A DNA stretch of 22,193 nucleotides from Muribaculaceae bacterium (GTDB taxonomy: Bacteria; Bacteroidota; Bacteroidia; Bacteroidales; Muribaculaceae), in the NCBI GenBank assembly GCA_029052265.1, contig JAIDJJ010000322.1, positions 1-22,193 of the forward strand. Direction: 5' to 3'. The first letter of the stretch is position 1; each line of letters starts with the position of its first letter. Positions 14,761 to 22,193 of the stretch are shown here, one piece after another. A program made the translations under genes and the position numbers. Below the pieces are notes generated by a model. It made no database searches. It was not told the DNA's origin and worked only from the letters and a program-made list of their open reading frames with translations.

Positions 14761-16497
14761 ATGAATAAAAATATAAAATACTCATTATTCCTGGCATTGG
14801 CAGCCCCTCTTTTCTCTTCATGCCTCCAGGAATTCCTTCCAACAAACGGAGTGATACAGGATCAGGTTGACGAGGGAGACAAGACAAGCCTTGCCGATGC
14901 CATACCTGCCTATCTCAATACATACACTCAAGACTATTCATATGATATAGGTTTCGCCGGCTTCAATATATGGCGTGACTCATCCACTGCCGACATGCCA
15001 CTATATGACCCTACCTATTCATATTTTTCATACGTAGCCACATGTTCGTGGTTAGGTAGCAACTGGGCATTACAGCAGCTAATCTGGGAACGCTACTATG
15101 GACTTATCCAAAAGACCAATCTTGTACTACAAGCCGTTAATCCCGACAAATATCCCGAAGACATCTCTCCGGCGGGAAGAGCTTACGCATTCCGGGCAAA
15201 TACTTATATGGAGCTCGGACAATGGTATGAATACAAGCGGACAGGAATCGCGGGATTCGACAACAAAGCTGAGGCAGACGGCATAATCGGCATGACGGTT
15301 CCAATCGTGACAGAAAAGACCACTGAGATTGAATCACGTAATAATCCCCGCGTACCATATTACGAGCTATACAGGTTTATCCTTTCTGACCTCAATGCCG
15401 CCGAAAGATGTTTTCATGCCACTCCGGAACCGACATCAAAAATCAATCCCGGTCTCGGTGTGACCTATGGACTTAAGGCTCGTCTATGGCTCTTGCTTGG
15501 AACACGTTTCGAACTTCATCCTGATGAACTTTCCACAACACTTGCCCATGAAGACGATCAAGACATTCCTTTCGACAAACTGGAAATTTCATCGGCAAAA
15601 GACTGTTTCTTGAAAGCAGCCGACTACGCCAGAAAAGCCATCAATACGGGATACTCTCCTCTCTCGGAGACACAATGGTTTGACCCTAAGAACGGATTCA
15701 ATACTGTCAACAACGCATGGATGTGGGCAAACATTATTACTACCAACGACGGATTGGCATCCTCTCTTGTTTGGCAATCATGGGTATCATATATGGCGCC
15801 CGAGGCTGCTTATGGCACTTCCTCCACAGACTACAACGGCTATCGTATGATCGATGCCCGTCTGTTCAGCCAGATTTCCGACTCCGATTGGAGAAAAACA
15901 ACCTGGATTGACCCTAAAGACGTTGCCGACCAGAATGCGTTCAACACTAAATATGCACGTGGACTTTCAATAGGATACGACACATGGAAAAGATTTCAGG
16001 CTTATGCCGGATTTAAATTCCATCCTGCAAACGGAGAGTGCAACACATCCACAGTAGGCAATGCAGTCAGCATTCCGATGATGCGGGTAGAAGAAATGTA
16101 TCTGATTGAAGCGGAAGCTGTCGGCAGGAGCTCCGGTGAAGCAGCCGGACGGGCTCTTCTTGAATCGTTTATGAATTCTTTCAGAACGACTGACGGATCA
16201 TACAAAAGCTCAGGATCAGGACTTAATGGATTCATCGATGATCTCTTTACCCAAAAACGGATTGAATTCTGGGGAGAAGGGCTTATACTCTGGGATTATA
16301 AACGCCTTGAGAAAGCAATAGTAAGAGGGTACCCGGGTACAAATTCCCCCGAGCAACACCGTTTCAATTCACTCCCCAATTATGTTGCACCGTGGTCTAC
16401 ACTATGTATACCCGTATATGAACAGAATTTCAATCCGGCAGTCATACTTAATCCTGATCCTTCTCATGAAGGGTTCTATGACTTATGGACCGAATAA
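14761..16497 (+). CDS. SusD/RagB-family surface glycan-binding lipoprotein
   Basis: A 578-residue SusD-like lipoprotein that caps the SusC channel at the cell surface and binds the substrate. The signal sequence ends in LFSSC, making C21 the lipidated residue. The TPR-containing SusD fold is seen in RAYAFRANTYMELGQWYEYKR (about 140-160), in the motif YYGLIQKTNLVLQAV before it, and in the C-terminal half with RVEEMYLIEAEAVGR and LFTQKRIEFWGEGLILWDYKRL, a SusD hallmark. The C-terminus (YVAPWSTLCIPVYEQNFNP) is also typical. It follows susC by 31 bp and precedes a lipoprotein gene by 36 bp, so the four genes are one operon. It has many tryptophans, consistent with sugar stacking. Substrate not predictable. 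Confidence 0.95.
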   Translation: MNKNIKYSLFLALAAPLFSSCLQEFLPTNGVIQDQVDEGDKTSLADAIPAYLNTYTQDYSYDIGFAGFNIWRDSSTADMPLYDPTYSYFSYVATCSWLGSNWALQQLIWERYYGLIQKTNLVLQAVNPDKYPEDISPAGRAYAFRANTYMELGQWYEYKRTGIAGFDNKAEADGIIGMTVPIVTEKTTEIESRNNPRVPYYELYRFILSDLNAAERCFHATPEPTSKINPGLGVTYGLKARLWLLLGTRFELHPDELSTTLAHEDDQDIPFDKLEISSAKDCFLKAADYARKAINTGYSPLSETQWFDPKNGFNTVNNAWMWANIITTNDGLASSLVWQSWVSYMAPEAAYGTSSTDYNGYRMIDARLFSQISDSDWRKTTWIDPKDVADQNAFNTKYARGLSIGYDTWKRFQAYAGFKFHPANGECNTSTVGNAVSIPMMRVEEMYLIEAEAVGRSSGEAAGRALLESFMNSFRTTDGSYKSSGSGLNGFIDDLFTQKRIEFWGEGLILWDYKRLEKAIVRGYPGTNSPEQHRFNSLPNYVAPWSTLCIPVYEQNFNPAVILNPDPSHEGFYDLWTE

Positions 16498-16533
16498 CCC
16501 CTTTCCAATTATTTAATCAATAAGAATATTTGT

Positions 16534-17472
16534 ATGAAACTATATAATATAACGTTGGGCGTGCTGGCGACCTTGACAGGTCTGGCAGTATCGGGATGTT
16601 CAGAATCCGACGACTGGACACCCGGACCCCAGGATAATGAAACAGGTGTATCAGCCTATTTCCCGGTTCCTGAAAAGACATCTTATATTTTCGATTCTGA
16701 ATTGTCGCCCGACAAGATGAGTATCGAAGTGTCAGTATCACGACAAAACACTACTGATGCCGTCTCCGTACCGATTATCTTACAAACCGAAACGGAGGGC
16801 ATAAGCATACCTCAATCAGTGAATTTCGCTGCGGAGGAAGCCACTTCTTCCTTCCTCGTGAATTGTGCAGATATCCCTGACGGGAAAAATGTCAGTTTTA
16901 CCATTTCTCTTGATCCATCTCAAACAAATGTATATGGCGAAGGGCTATATGCAGTTTCATTCTCAGTAATAAAAGCCGATTGGGTCGAGATGGCTGATAA
17001 TGTGCGCTATATATATTCTGATGCAAGTGGGAATCAGCTCTATCCTGACACCTATGGAAAATTATATCAGCTGCAGGGCACAGACAGGTTCAAGCTCATA
17101 GATTTTTTCGGTTCAGGACTTGAAATGCTGTTTGAATGCTCCTCTCCGGAAACGACCATCATGAATCCACTGATCAATGCTGATTTTGAAAATGTCTATG
17201 AAGATGACAAAGAAAATCTCGGATGGTATCTTTATAATGAGGCTGAACAAGACTGGCCATCATGGGTTCCGGGAAATGTAGAAGGATATACCGCTATTTC
17301 ATATCTTACATTCTTTGCTGTATCAAGATACAATATCTGCAATCTTATATATGAACCTGACACATTATATGGATACATGTGGTTCTCAACAGGTATAGAC
17401 TTCGCTGACGGTTCATTCCTATGGGGTACTTTCCAGATAGATTTCAATCTCAAGTATAATCCTTTCCAATAA
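16534..17472 (+). CDS. PUL-encoded surface lipoprotein of unknown family (SusE-like position)
   Basis: A 312-residue lipoprotein; the signal peptide ends in AVSGC, so C22 is lipidated, and the following SESDDW is acidic like the Bacteroidetes surface-export signal. Residues about 40-135 look like an all-beta domain (PIILQTETEGISIPQSVNFA, then FLVNCADIPDGKNVSFTISL), resembling the Calx-beta-like domains of PUL lipoproteins. The C-terminal part (about 150-312) is rich in aromatic residues (GWYLYNEAEQDWPSWVPG, YGYMWFSTGIDF) and I could not assign it. It lies third in the susC-susD operon, 36 bp after susD and 12 bp before the next gene, where surface glycan-binding proteins are usually encoded. 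Glycan binding is therefore inferred from position, not from a recognised binding domain. Confidence 0.8.
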   Translation: MKLYNITLGVLATLTGLAVSGCSESDDWTPGPQDNETGVSAYFPVPEKTSYIFDSELSPDKMSIEVSVSRQNTTDAVSVPIILQTETEGISIPQSVNFAAEEATSSFLVNCADIPDGKNVSFTISLDPSQTNVYGEGLYAVSFSVIKADWVEMADNVRYIYSDASGNQLYPDTYGKLYQLQGTDRFKLIDFFGSGLEMLFECSSPETTIMNPLINADFENVYEDDKENLGWYLYNEAEQDWPSWVPGNVEGYTAISYLTFFAVSRYNICNLIYEPDTLYGYMWFSTGIDFADGSFLWGTFQIDFNLKYNPFQ

Positions 17473-17484
17473 AGACTGACAGAC

Positions 17485-18975
17485 ATGAAAAAGATTAAAA
17501 TTTTCGCCATGCTGCTCAGCCTGGCATGCGCCTCAGGATTTGTGGCATGTGATAATGAAGACGTAGTGAAACAAGCTTTGCAGACACCTTCAGTGTCTGA
17601 TACCTTCACCGATTATCAGTCGCTCGATTTCAAATGGGATGCCATAGCCAACAGCATCCAATACGGCTACAAGCTCTATGGTCCGGACGACATGGTTGTA
17701 GAAGCCGGTGTCACGAAAGGGACCGAGGTGAGATTCACCGGTCTTAAGCCTGCATCTACCTATAAACTCCTCGTATGGGCGTTTGCAGGTCTCGACACCG
17801 ATTACTCCACTTCTCCCGCCGCCGAACTCACAGCCACAACGGCTGCTCTCAAAAAACTGGCTGCTCCTGCCAATCTTGCAGTTGCAGACAATATAGCTAC
17901 TTGGGATGCTGTTGAGAATGCGGATTCTTATTCCTACACAATCTCGGCATCTGAAGGGGGGATCGTGAATTCCGGAAATTTGACAACTACATCTGTCAAG
18001 ATCTCCGGTCTGGAAGACGGTGACTATACATTTTCAGTCAAGGCAGTTTCCTCACAGGGTGGGTTCGTCCCAGAAAGTGACGCAGCCACTGTGACATTCC
18101 AATTCAAGACTTCAACACCCACATTCCTTTGGAAAGCTACAGGCACCTACTACAGCTATGTACTTAACAAATCATGGAATGCCACTCTTTTTGCATATTC
18201 CGATGGCACTTACTCCATTCCTGCATTCTATGGAGTTGAAGGATACGATCTCAATTTCTCTGTCGGGACTGACGGCAAGCTATCAATCCTCTCAGGAACA
18301 TACGATTATGAGGATTATTACACTGTAGCAACCGGAGTTGCCTCCGTGGGTGATATATATGTATATGTTGCCGCCATTAGCTTATCAGGATTTGACGGCA
18401 GCTCAGCAGGCGGTGATTTATGGATGTCGTATTATGATGCCGGTTGGGCAAACTTCTATGAATGTGACACTTTCAACTGGACTTCATCCACATCAGGAGA
18501 TACTTCCCTTACTATAGACGACATTGTAGGAAGCTATTCATCATATTTCCAAGGCTATGACGGATTAGGTGATGAAGATAACAACGATGTGGATTATGAA
18601 TGGTATGGGGCTGAAATTTCTAAAGTAAACGAGTCTACTGTGGCTATTTCAAATCTTTACTGGACAGGTTATCCCGTAAACGGTGTTGTTGACTTAGATA
18701 ATAAAACCATTACAATCGCTCCTCAAGTATGCGGCAACTATACACTTGCCTCGGTTGAAGGTGTAGACCAGTCTGTTGTCGCGACCATCAACGGCGACGG
18801 TTCGATTTTCCTACCACATGTGGCATACTGGTATTGCTGGGATCCTGACTGGTATTATTACTCTGATCTCAACATCACTCTGAAAAAATCTTCCGCAACA
18901 AGAAGTGCAGCGAAAAAATCTATCAAAGCTATCCAAAAGCAACCATATAAAGCTTCGGGAAAGGCACATAGATAA
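17485..18975 (+). CDS. PUL-encoded surface lipoprotein with two Fn3-like domains and novel C-terminal region
   Basis: A 496-residue lipoprotein; LACASGFVAC places the lipidated cysteine at C22, followed by the acidic DNED typical of surface export. Two fibronectin type III-like domains follow (about 34-120, with LDFKWDAIANSIQYGYKLYG and VRFTGLKPASTYKLLVWAF; about 124-213, with ATWDAVENADSYSYTISASE and SVKISGLEDGDYTFSVKAVS). Residues about 216-340 and 345-470 look like two beta-rich domains (SYSSYFQGYDGLGDED; GVVDLDNKTITIAPQVCGNY), very rich in Tyr and Trp, ending in an aromatic cluster (YWYCWDPDWYYYSD, about 450). The last ~30 residues are strongly basic (KKSSATRSAAKKSIKAIQK). It is the last gene of the operon and is followed by a terminator. 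Glycan binding is inferred from position and aromatic content. Confidence 0.82.
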   Translation: MKKIKIFAMLLSLACASGFVACDNEDVVKQALQTPSVSDTFTDYQSLDFKWDAIANSIQYGYKLYGPDDMVVEAGVTKGTEVRFTGLKPASTYKLLVWAFAGLDTDYSTSPAAELTATTAALKKLAAPANLAVADNIATWDAVENADSYSYTISASEGGIVNSGNLTTTSVKISGLEDGDYTFSVKAVSSQGGFVPESDAATVTFQFKTSTPTFLWKATGTYYSYVLNKSWNATLFAYSDGTYSIPAFYGVEGYDLNFSVGTDGKLSILSGTYDYEDYYTVATGVASVGDIYVYVAAISLSGFDGSSAGGDLWMSYYDAGWANFYECDTFNWTSSTSGDTSLTIDDIVGSYSSYFQGYDGLGDEDNNDVDYEWYGAEISKVNESTVAISNLYWTGYPVNGVVDLDNKTITIAPQVCGNYTLASVEGVDQSVVATINGDGSIFLPHVAYWYCWDPDWYYYSDLNITLKKSSATRSAAKKSIKAIQKQPYKASGKAHR

Positions 18976-18994
18976 GATTAACAGCATAATATTG

Positions 18995-19031
18995 AAAAAA
19001 AGGTATATCATTTTTTGGTATACCTTTTTTT
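18995..19031 (+). terminator. Rho-independent terminator of PUL 1
   Basis: AAAAAAAGGTATA pairs with TATACCTTTTTTT: a 13-bp perfect stem whose GGTATA/TATACC core surrounds an 11-base loop, with the 3' arm forming the T run. It begins 20 bp after the stop of the last PUL 1 gene. Symmetric A and T runs could let it act on convergent transcription from PUL 2 as well. Confidence 0.88.
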
Positions 19032-19046
19032 ATGCGACCGTTATAA

Positions 19047-19207
19047 GAAACTGTTTAAAATTTATTTTGTCTTGTCTTTGAGGTCTTTGTCATCATCTTT
19101 ATGATATTTATTCAGTCATTATGGAACCCCATAACTCCATCATAAATATCAAAAATCTGCTCGACAAATCCTCTCAATTCCTTCGACAAATAAATTTAAA
19201 CAGTTTC
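19047..19207. mobile_element. Fold-back MITE-like element, 161 bp
   Basis: Terminal inverted repeats GAAACTGTTTAAAATTTATTTTGTC (19047-19071, shown here only by its outer bases GAAACTGTTTAAA) and the complement at 19185-19207 match except for two single-base insertions. The element is flanked on both sides by TAA (19044-19046 and 19208-19210), a probable 3-bp target duplication. Inside, TGATATTTAT (19102-19111) pairs with ATAAATATCA (19142-19151), and TTATGG with CCATAA at the centre, so most of it folds back on itself. It has no open reading frame. Small size, terminal repeats, target duplication and no coding sequence fit a MITE mobilised by a transposase elsewhere; TNA duplications are known for some IS5-family groups. 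It lies between two convergent operons. Confidence 0.7.
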
Positions 19208-19268
19208 TAAGATTTATCATATATAAGTTTTATAAGACTTATAATTTAAGATTACTCTTCTCCCTTCT

Positions 19269-20531
19269 TTATGGAACCTTTAGACCCATGGAAGCGATAT
19301 AACCTTCCTGAGGCACACAATTCTTTTGCTTGCACTGCTCGATAAACTTATCAAGCGCCACCTGAGCCTTAGCTCGATCCGGCTTTGCTTCGCGCACTTC
19401 AGCAAATGTGTGGTGGGGACCTTCGGCAAACCTTACGACCTCTTCCCACTCCTCAGGCATCGTAATGCCCATCATGCAGCTGTTGTCACGCTTCTTATAA
19501 GGCCAGAAAGTATAACCTATATTATTATCTTTCATCACCTTTACAAAATCAGCCTGCCACTCGTCGGTGTTATGTCCGATCTCACCCATATACATCGGAC
19601 GGTTGCTCTTGTCGCGGAAATCTATATACGACTGGATGGCGGGAGCAGTAGCGGGACCTCCGTAACGATGACATGTAAACATCATCTGCGGATCATAGTC
19701 CGTATCCTTCAGCGGCTCGAAATTGCTGTTCCACTGTGGGGCGCCGATCAGAATGATATGATTGGGATCGACTTCACGGATAGCAGCCACACAACGTTTG
19801 TATAGAGGCTCCAGCTTTGCATTGAGTTCATCCTGATTGTCGAAATATGTGGCTATAGGCTCATTGATGAGTTCATAACCGAGAATCACCGGTTCATTCT
19901 TATAGTGATCGGCAATCTTACGCCAGATTTCACAGAACTGCTCCTGATTTTTTTCACTTTCAAAAAGCCAGGGATAGCCGTAGGAATCATCGATGTTGTC
20001 TCCGGTTTGCCCGCCGGGAGCATCATGCATGTCAAGAATCAGATAAAGATTGTCGGCACGACACCAGTTCACCACACTGTCTATACGTGCAAAACCGTCC
20101 TGTGCGGAGGTAAGCCCCATGTAATCTTCATCTGTAAAGAGTTTGTAATGGAACGGAAGGCGGATAGTGTTTGCCCCGGATGCAGCTATGAAATCTATAT
20201 CATCTTTCGTGATATAGTTGTCTTTAAACTGCTGCCAGAATTCTGCTGTCTTCTCCGGTCCGACAAGATGAGAAAACAGATCGTTGATCTGACGGGGGGC
20301 GTTCATTCTCTGGAAACCGAACATATACCCTTCCGGATTAAGCCAGTTGCCAAGATTGGTTCCTACAATAAAAAATTTATTACCGTCAGGGTCTATAAGG
20401 TCGGCACCCTTCACCTGCATGAATTTTATATCTTCTATGGCGGCATCCGCATTTTGCGCGCAGCTCCATGCAGCAGAGGCGAGGAGCAACCCTGACACGC
20501 CGCAAATAAGTGATGTCTTAAATCTTTTCAT
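19269..20531 (-). CDS. Glycoside hydrolase family 5 lipoprotein, probable beta-glucanase or related
   Basis: A 420-residue GH5 retaining glycosidase. The signal peptide ends in SAAWSC, so C24 is lipidated, placing it at the outer membrane or surface. The (beta/alpha)8 barrel covers about 40-370. Readable motifs: NTIRLPFHY (121-129), LILDMHDAPGGQTGD (164-178), acid/base glutamate E224 in YELINEP, HRY at 288-290, nucleophile E317 in YMGEIGH and W343 in YTFWPY. No separate carbohydrate-binding module is present. The HDAPGGQTG loop resembles that of beta-1,3-exoglucanases, but other GH5 activities (endo-beta-glucanase, mannanase) cannot be excluded. It is the last gene of PUL 2, after the two-domain binding lipoprotein, which suggests both act on the same beta-glycan. 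A GC-rich hairpin precedes it. Confidence 0.93.
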   Translation of the reverse strand: MKRFKTSLICGVSGLLLASAAWSCAQNADAAIEDIKFMQVKGADLIDPDGNKFFIVGTNLGNWLNPEGYMFGFQRMNAPRQINDLFSHLVGPEKTAEFWQQFKDNYITKDDIDFIAASGANTIRLPFHYKLFTDEDYMGLTSAQDGFARIDSVVNWCRADNLYLILDMHDAPGGQTGDNIDDSYGYPWLFESEKNQEQFCEIWRKIADHYKNEPVILGYELINEPIATYFDNQDELNAKLEPLYKRCVAAIREVDPNHIILIGAPQWNSNFEPLKDTDYDPQMMFTCHRYGGPATAPAIQSYIDFRDKSNRPMYMGEIGHNTDEWQADFVKVMKDNNIGYTFWPYKKRDNSCMMGITMPEEWEEVVRFAEGPHHTFAEVREAKPDRAKAQVALDKFIEQCKQKNCVPQEGYIASMGLKVP

Positions 20532-20575
20532 TATGAGAGTAGTGTTAGTTACCCTAATCGGGATTAAAATTAAAT

Positions 20576-20605
20576 GGGGTCTCCGCCTCCATCGACGGAG
20601 ACCCC
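20576..20605. repeat. Strong hairpin between the PUL 2 binding lipoprotein and GH5 genes
   Basis: GGGGTCTCCG (20576-20585) and CGGAGACCCC (20596-20605) form a perfect 10-bp GC-rich stem around a 10-base loop. On the transcribed (minus) strand no T run follows, only ATTTAATTTTAATCC. It more likely marks an RNA processing or stability site, or partial attenuation, than full termination. It lies in the 118-bp intercistronic gap. Confidence 0.75.
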
Positions 20606-20649
20606 AAGTAAACCTAAAACATAAAAATCCTTTTTAGATTTATCACCTG

Positions 20650-22032
20650 TTATTTATTCTGATGTTCCTGGACTATGATATCCTTAATGGAGATCGTTGT
20701 TCCAGCCGGGCAACCGCCGAAGTCAAACACGAGCACCACATCGTCAATCTGCTTCCCTGACAGGTTCGCAAACCCGAATGTAAGGTCGCCGTTTGCATAA
20801 AGATTTACTCGCGGATCAATATAGAATGTATCGTCTACACCGTTAGTAAGTTTGATGGTGGCTCCATAGAAAGTGGATGTCGAGCCGAGTGTCACGCGGT
20901 AATCATAGCTCTTTGAGGCATCAAGCGAAAGATCGGATTTCAGTTTGAACTGAGCCTTCCACTGATCAGCGCCGGGAGCCTGATTATAAGTAAGAAGAAT
21001 AGAATTACCTTCCTCTACAACATCCGGATTGGCAACATCCCCGTCCCAGCCGGCACCTGAAGTCCAGGCATCAATTGTATATTTGGAATCGTTCCAGAGA
21101 TTCTGCGGGGAATCCACAGCAACCCACTTGCAATCGGGAGTATCCGGAAGAACTACGGTATTATTGCCGTCAGCATGTTCCATGAATACAATATTCTGTA
21201 TCACAAAGCTCTTGTCGGCATTACCTCCGAAATCAAGAGTCAAGTTCAGATTTCCGTCGAAACCGGGCAGATTTGCGAAATGATAGAAGTTTCCTCCTGC
21301 CACAAAATCAATCTTATCAGCGACAAAGAATGTATTGTCATCCCCATCTTTCTGAACCTTTACAGTCACAACCGCATCTGCCGACGGATTGATAAAAATT
21401 GAGAAATCATAAGTTTTGGAAGCCTCAACCGGGATATTGGTACCAAGATGTACCTGACCCTGCCACTGGTCTCCGCCCATATCCGACGGGCAGGTGAAGC
21501 TGATCTCTTCATTCGTGAGATTTATCGCGGGGGTAGCTATCTCTCCCCAGCCGGAATTGGCAAACCAGTAAGAAGGAGTTATCGAGCAATTCTTCCAGAG
21601 GTTTGACGGGCTGTCATAATCATAGCCCATGAAGGCGTCGCCCCCGAGATTGTTTTCAATATGAATGATGGAGGATGCTATTGTTCTCGACACTCCGGCA
21701 TGGTTCATAATCTGCAATTCTATGGGATAGTCACCCTGAGCGCGGATCTGTCCTGCCACTCCGTCAGCTATTTTTACAGTCGGCTTCTTATCAGTACCGT
21801 TTTCATAGATTGTCCAAAGGAAACGTACCCCTTTAGTCGGTCCTGACGGGCTGACAGCTGATGCCGACCACTCATTTGTTTCCTGATTTACCGTCACATT
21901 AATGGTGTACTGGCTTGCATCGGCAAGTCCTGACTCCGACGGATAGTCAATCGACTCCGATGCACAGGATGAAAACGCCAGAAGCGCTCCTGCAGTCGCT
22001 GCAATGGAGAATATTTTATTGATTAATTTCAT
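20650..22032 (-). CDS. Surface glycan-binding lipoprotein with two tandem CBM4-like domains
   Basis: A 460-residue lipoprotein (lipobox AFSSC, C23; followed by ASESIDY). Residues about 40-128 look like a PKD/Ig-type spacer (VRFLWTIYENG, IELQIMNHAGVS). Two related ~150-residue beta-sandwich repeats follow: about 140-286 and 308-457. They share SP-NLW, DQW, ASK-YD, DDTF/DDNTFF, FANL, DFGG and a final I-E-H motif (IVFMEH, IIVQEH). They resemble carbohydrate-binding CBM4/CBM4_9-type domains; exact family assignment is not certain. The repeats carry several Trp and Tyr residues suitable for sugar stacking. It lies downstream of susD and upstream of the GH5 gene on the same strand, the standard place of an SGBP-B, and probably holds the glycan for SusD and the hydrolase. 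Confidence 0.88.
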   Translation of the reverse strand: MKLINKIFSIAATAGALLAFSSCASESIDYPSESGLADASQYTINVTVNQETNEWSASAVSPSGPTKGVRFLWTIYENGTDKKPTVKIADGVAGQIRAQGDYPIELQIMNHAGVSRTIASSIIHIENNLGGDAFMGYDYDSPSNLWKNCSITPSYWFANSGWGEIATPAINLTNEEISFTCPSDMGGDQWQGQVHLGTNIPVEASKTYDFSIFINPSADAVVTVKVQKDGDDNTFFVADKIDFVAGGNFYHFANLPGFDGNLNLTLDFGGNADKSFVIQNIVFMEHADGNNTVVLPDTPDCKWVAVDSPQNLWNDSKYTIDAWTSGAGWDGDVANPDVVEEGNSILLTYNQAPGADQWKAQFKLKSDLSLDASKSYDYRVTLGSTSTFYGATIKLTNGVDDTFYIDPRVNLYANGDLTFGFANLSGKQIDDVVLVFDFGGCPAGTTISIKDIIVQEHQNK

Positions 22033-22052
22033 TTGTTATCTTGTTTTTAAAT

Positions 22053-22077
22053 GGGAGGCGGGGCGTCCCCGCCTCCC
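22053..22077. repeat. Very strong hairpin between susD and the binding lipoprotein of PUL 2
   Basis: GGGAGGCGGGG (22053-22063) and CCCCGCCTCCC (22067-22077) form a perfect 11-bp stem of nearly pure G and C around a three-base loop. It fills most of the 63-bp gap between susD and the lipoprotein gene. On the minus strand it is followed by ATTTAAAAAC, not a T run. Transcript partitioning between susC-susD and the downstream genes is a likely role. Confidence 0.8.
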
Positions 22078-22095
22078 GGTAATATTTACTATTTA

Positions 22096-22193
22096 TCATT
22101 CATAGTAAGGGTTCTGAGTTATAGAACCATTGCTCCGGTCGATTGTCGACTGTGAGAAAGGAAGATACTTCTTGTTGGCTGTGTACGACTGCG
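22096..22193 (-). CDS. SusD-family lipoprotein, C-terminal end (partial)
   Basis: Only the last 32 codons are in the window; the gene continues past the right edge. The translation ends QSYTANKKYLPFSQSTIDRS, then NGSITQNPYYE and stop. This tail, with K-YLPFSQ-STIDRSNGSITQNP, closely matches the C-terminal consensus of SusD/RagB proteins (the KYLPIPQSEID-x-x-x-x-LTQNP pattern), and the position just before a tandem-domain binding lipoprotein fits. The stop lies 63 bp before the lipoprotein gene, with a GC-rich hairpin between. A SusC gene is expected further to the right. Only the C-terminus is available, so the substrate cannot be judged. Confidence 0.85.
   Translation of the reverse strand, partial: QSYTANKKYLPFSQSTIDRSNGSITQNPYYE

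Noticed and set aside
19047..19207. Intact insertion sequence
   Set aside because: The space between the inverted repeats is only about 113 bp and has no transposase frame; a non-autonomous element is the most that can be claimed.
19211..19250. TTATAAGACTTATAA palindrome after the GH5 gene as a terminator
   Set aside because: The arms meet with a single-base centre, so no stable hairpin loop forms, and it is wholly AT-rich. It is within ordinary AT-rich intergenic sequence.

Overview
The window looks like chromosome of a gut Bacteroidales bacterium, most likely Muribaculaceae-like, although the family is a guess. Three things support this: two adjacent SusC/SusD-type polysaccharide utilisation loci (PULs), a UpxY-type NusG paralogue next to a Tsr-type tyrosine recombinase at a capsule or O-antigen locus, and Bacteroidetes-style promoters (TAnnTTTG at -7, no obvious Shine-Dalgarno).

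Layout. (1) 1-3566, minus strand: a surface-polysaccharide operon head, read right to left. It holds a long UpxY-like antiterminator, a small secreted protein of unknown function, then rfbA, rfbC and rfbB (dTDP-sugar synthesis; rfbB is cut by the window edge). The upxY leader has a promoter and three hairpins, the last followed by TTTT. (2) 3835-5037, minus strand: a tyrosine recombinase of the Bacteroidales invertase type. (3) 5215-5736, plus strand: msrA, ending at a bidirectional terminator. (4) 5833-11269, minus strand: a secreted S9 peptidase and an EamA transporter 19 bp apart, then tex. (5) 11568-18975, plus strand: PUL 1 (susC, susD, two surface lipoproteins of unknown family, no enzyme), closed by a strong terminator. 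(6) 19047-19207: a non-coding fold-back, MITE-like element between the convergent PULs. (7) 19269-22193, minus strand: the distal part of PUL 2 (end of susD, a glycan-binding lipoprotein with two related carbohydrate-binding-like domains, and a GH5 lipoprotein glycosidase), with strong GC-rich hairpins in both intercistronic gaps.

How the genes fit together. UpxY plus a neighbouring recombinase is the usual control architecture for variable capsules in Bacteroidales, and the rfb genes supply dTDP-sugars to that locus. The PULs import and degrade glycans. PUL 2 would bind a glycan at the surface through SusD and the two-domain lipoprotein, cut it with GH5 and import it through a SusC beyond the right edge. 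PUL 1 binds and imports but has no enzyme of its own here, so it may depend on enzymes encoded elsewhere, possibly the adjacent GH5.

The most unusual items are the oversized UpxY and its hairpin-rich leader, the fold-back element, degenerate 7-bp-period repeats at several gene ends, and the PUL 2 hairpins. No tRNA, rRNA, CRISPR array or intact insertion sequence was recognised.
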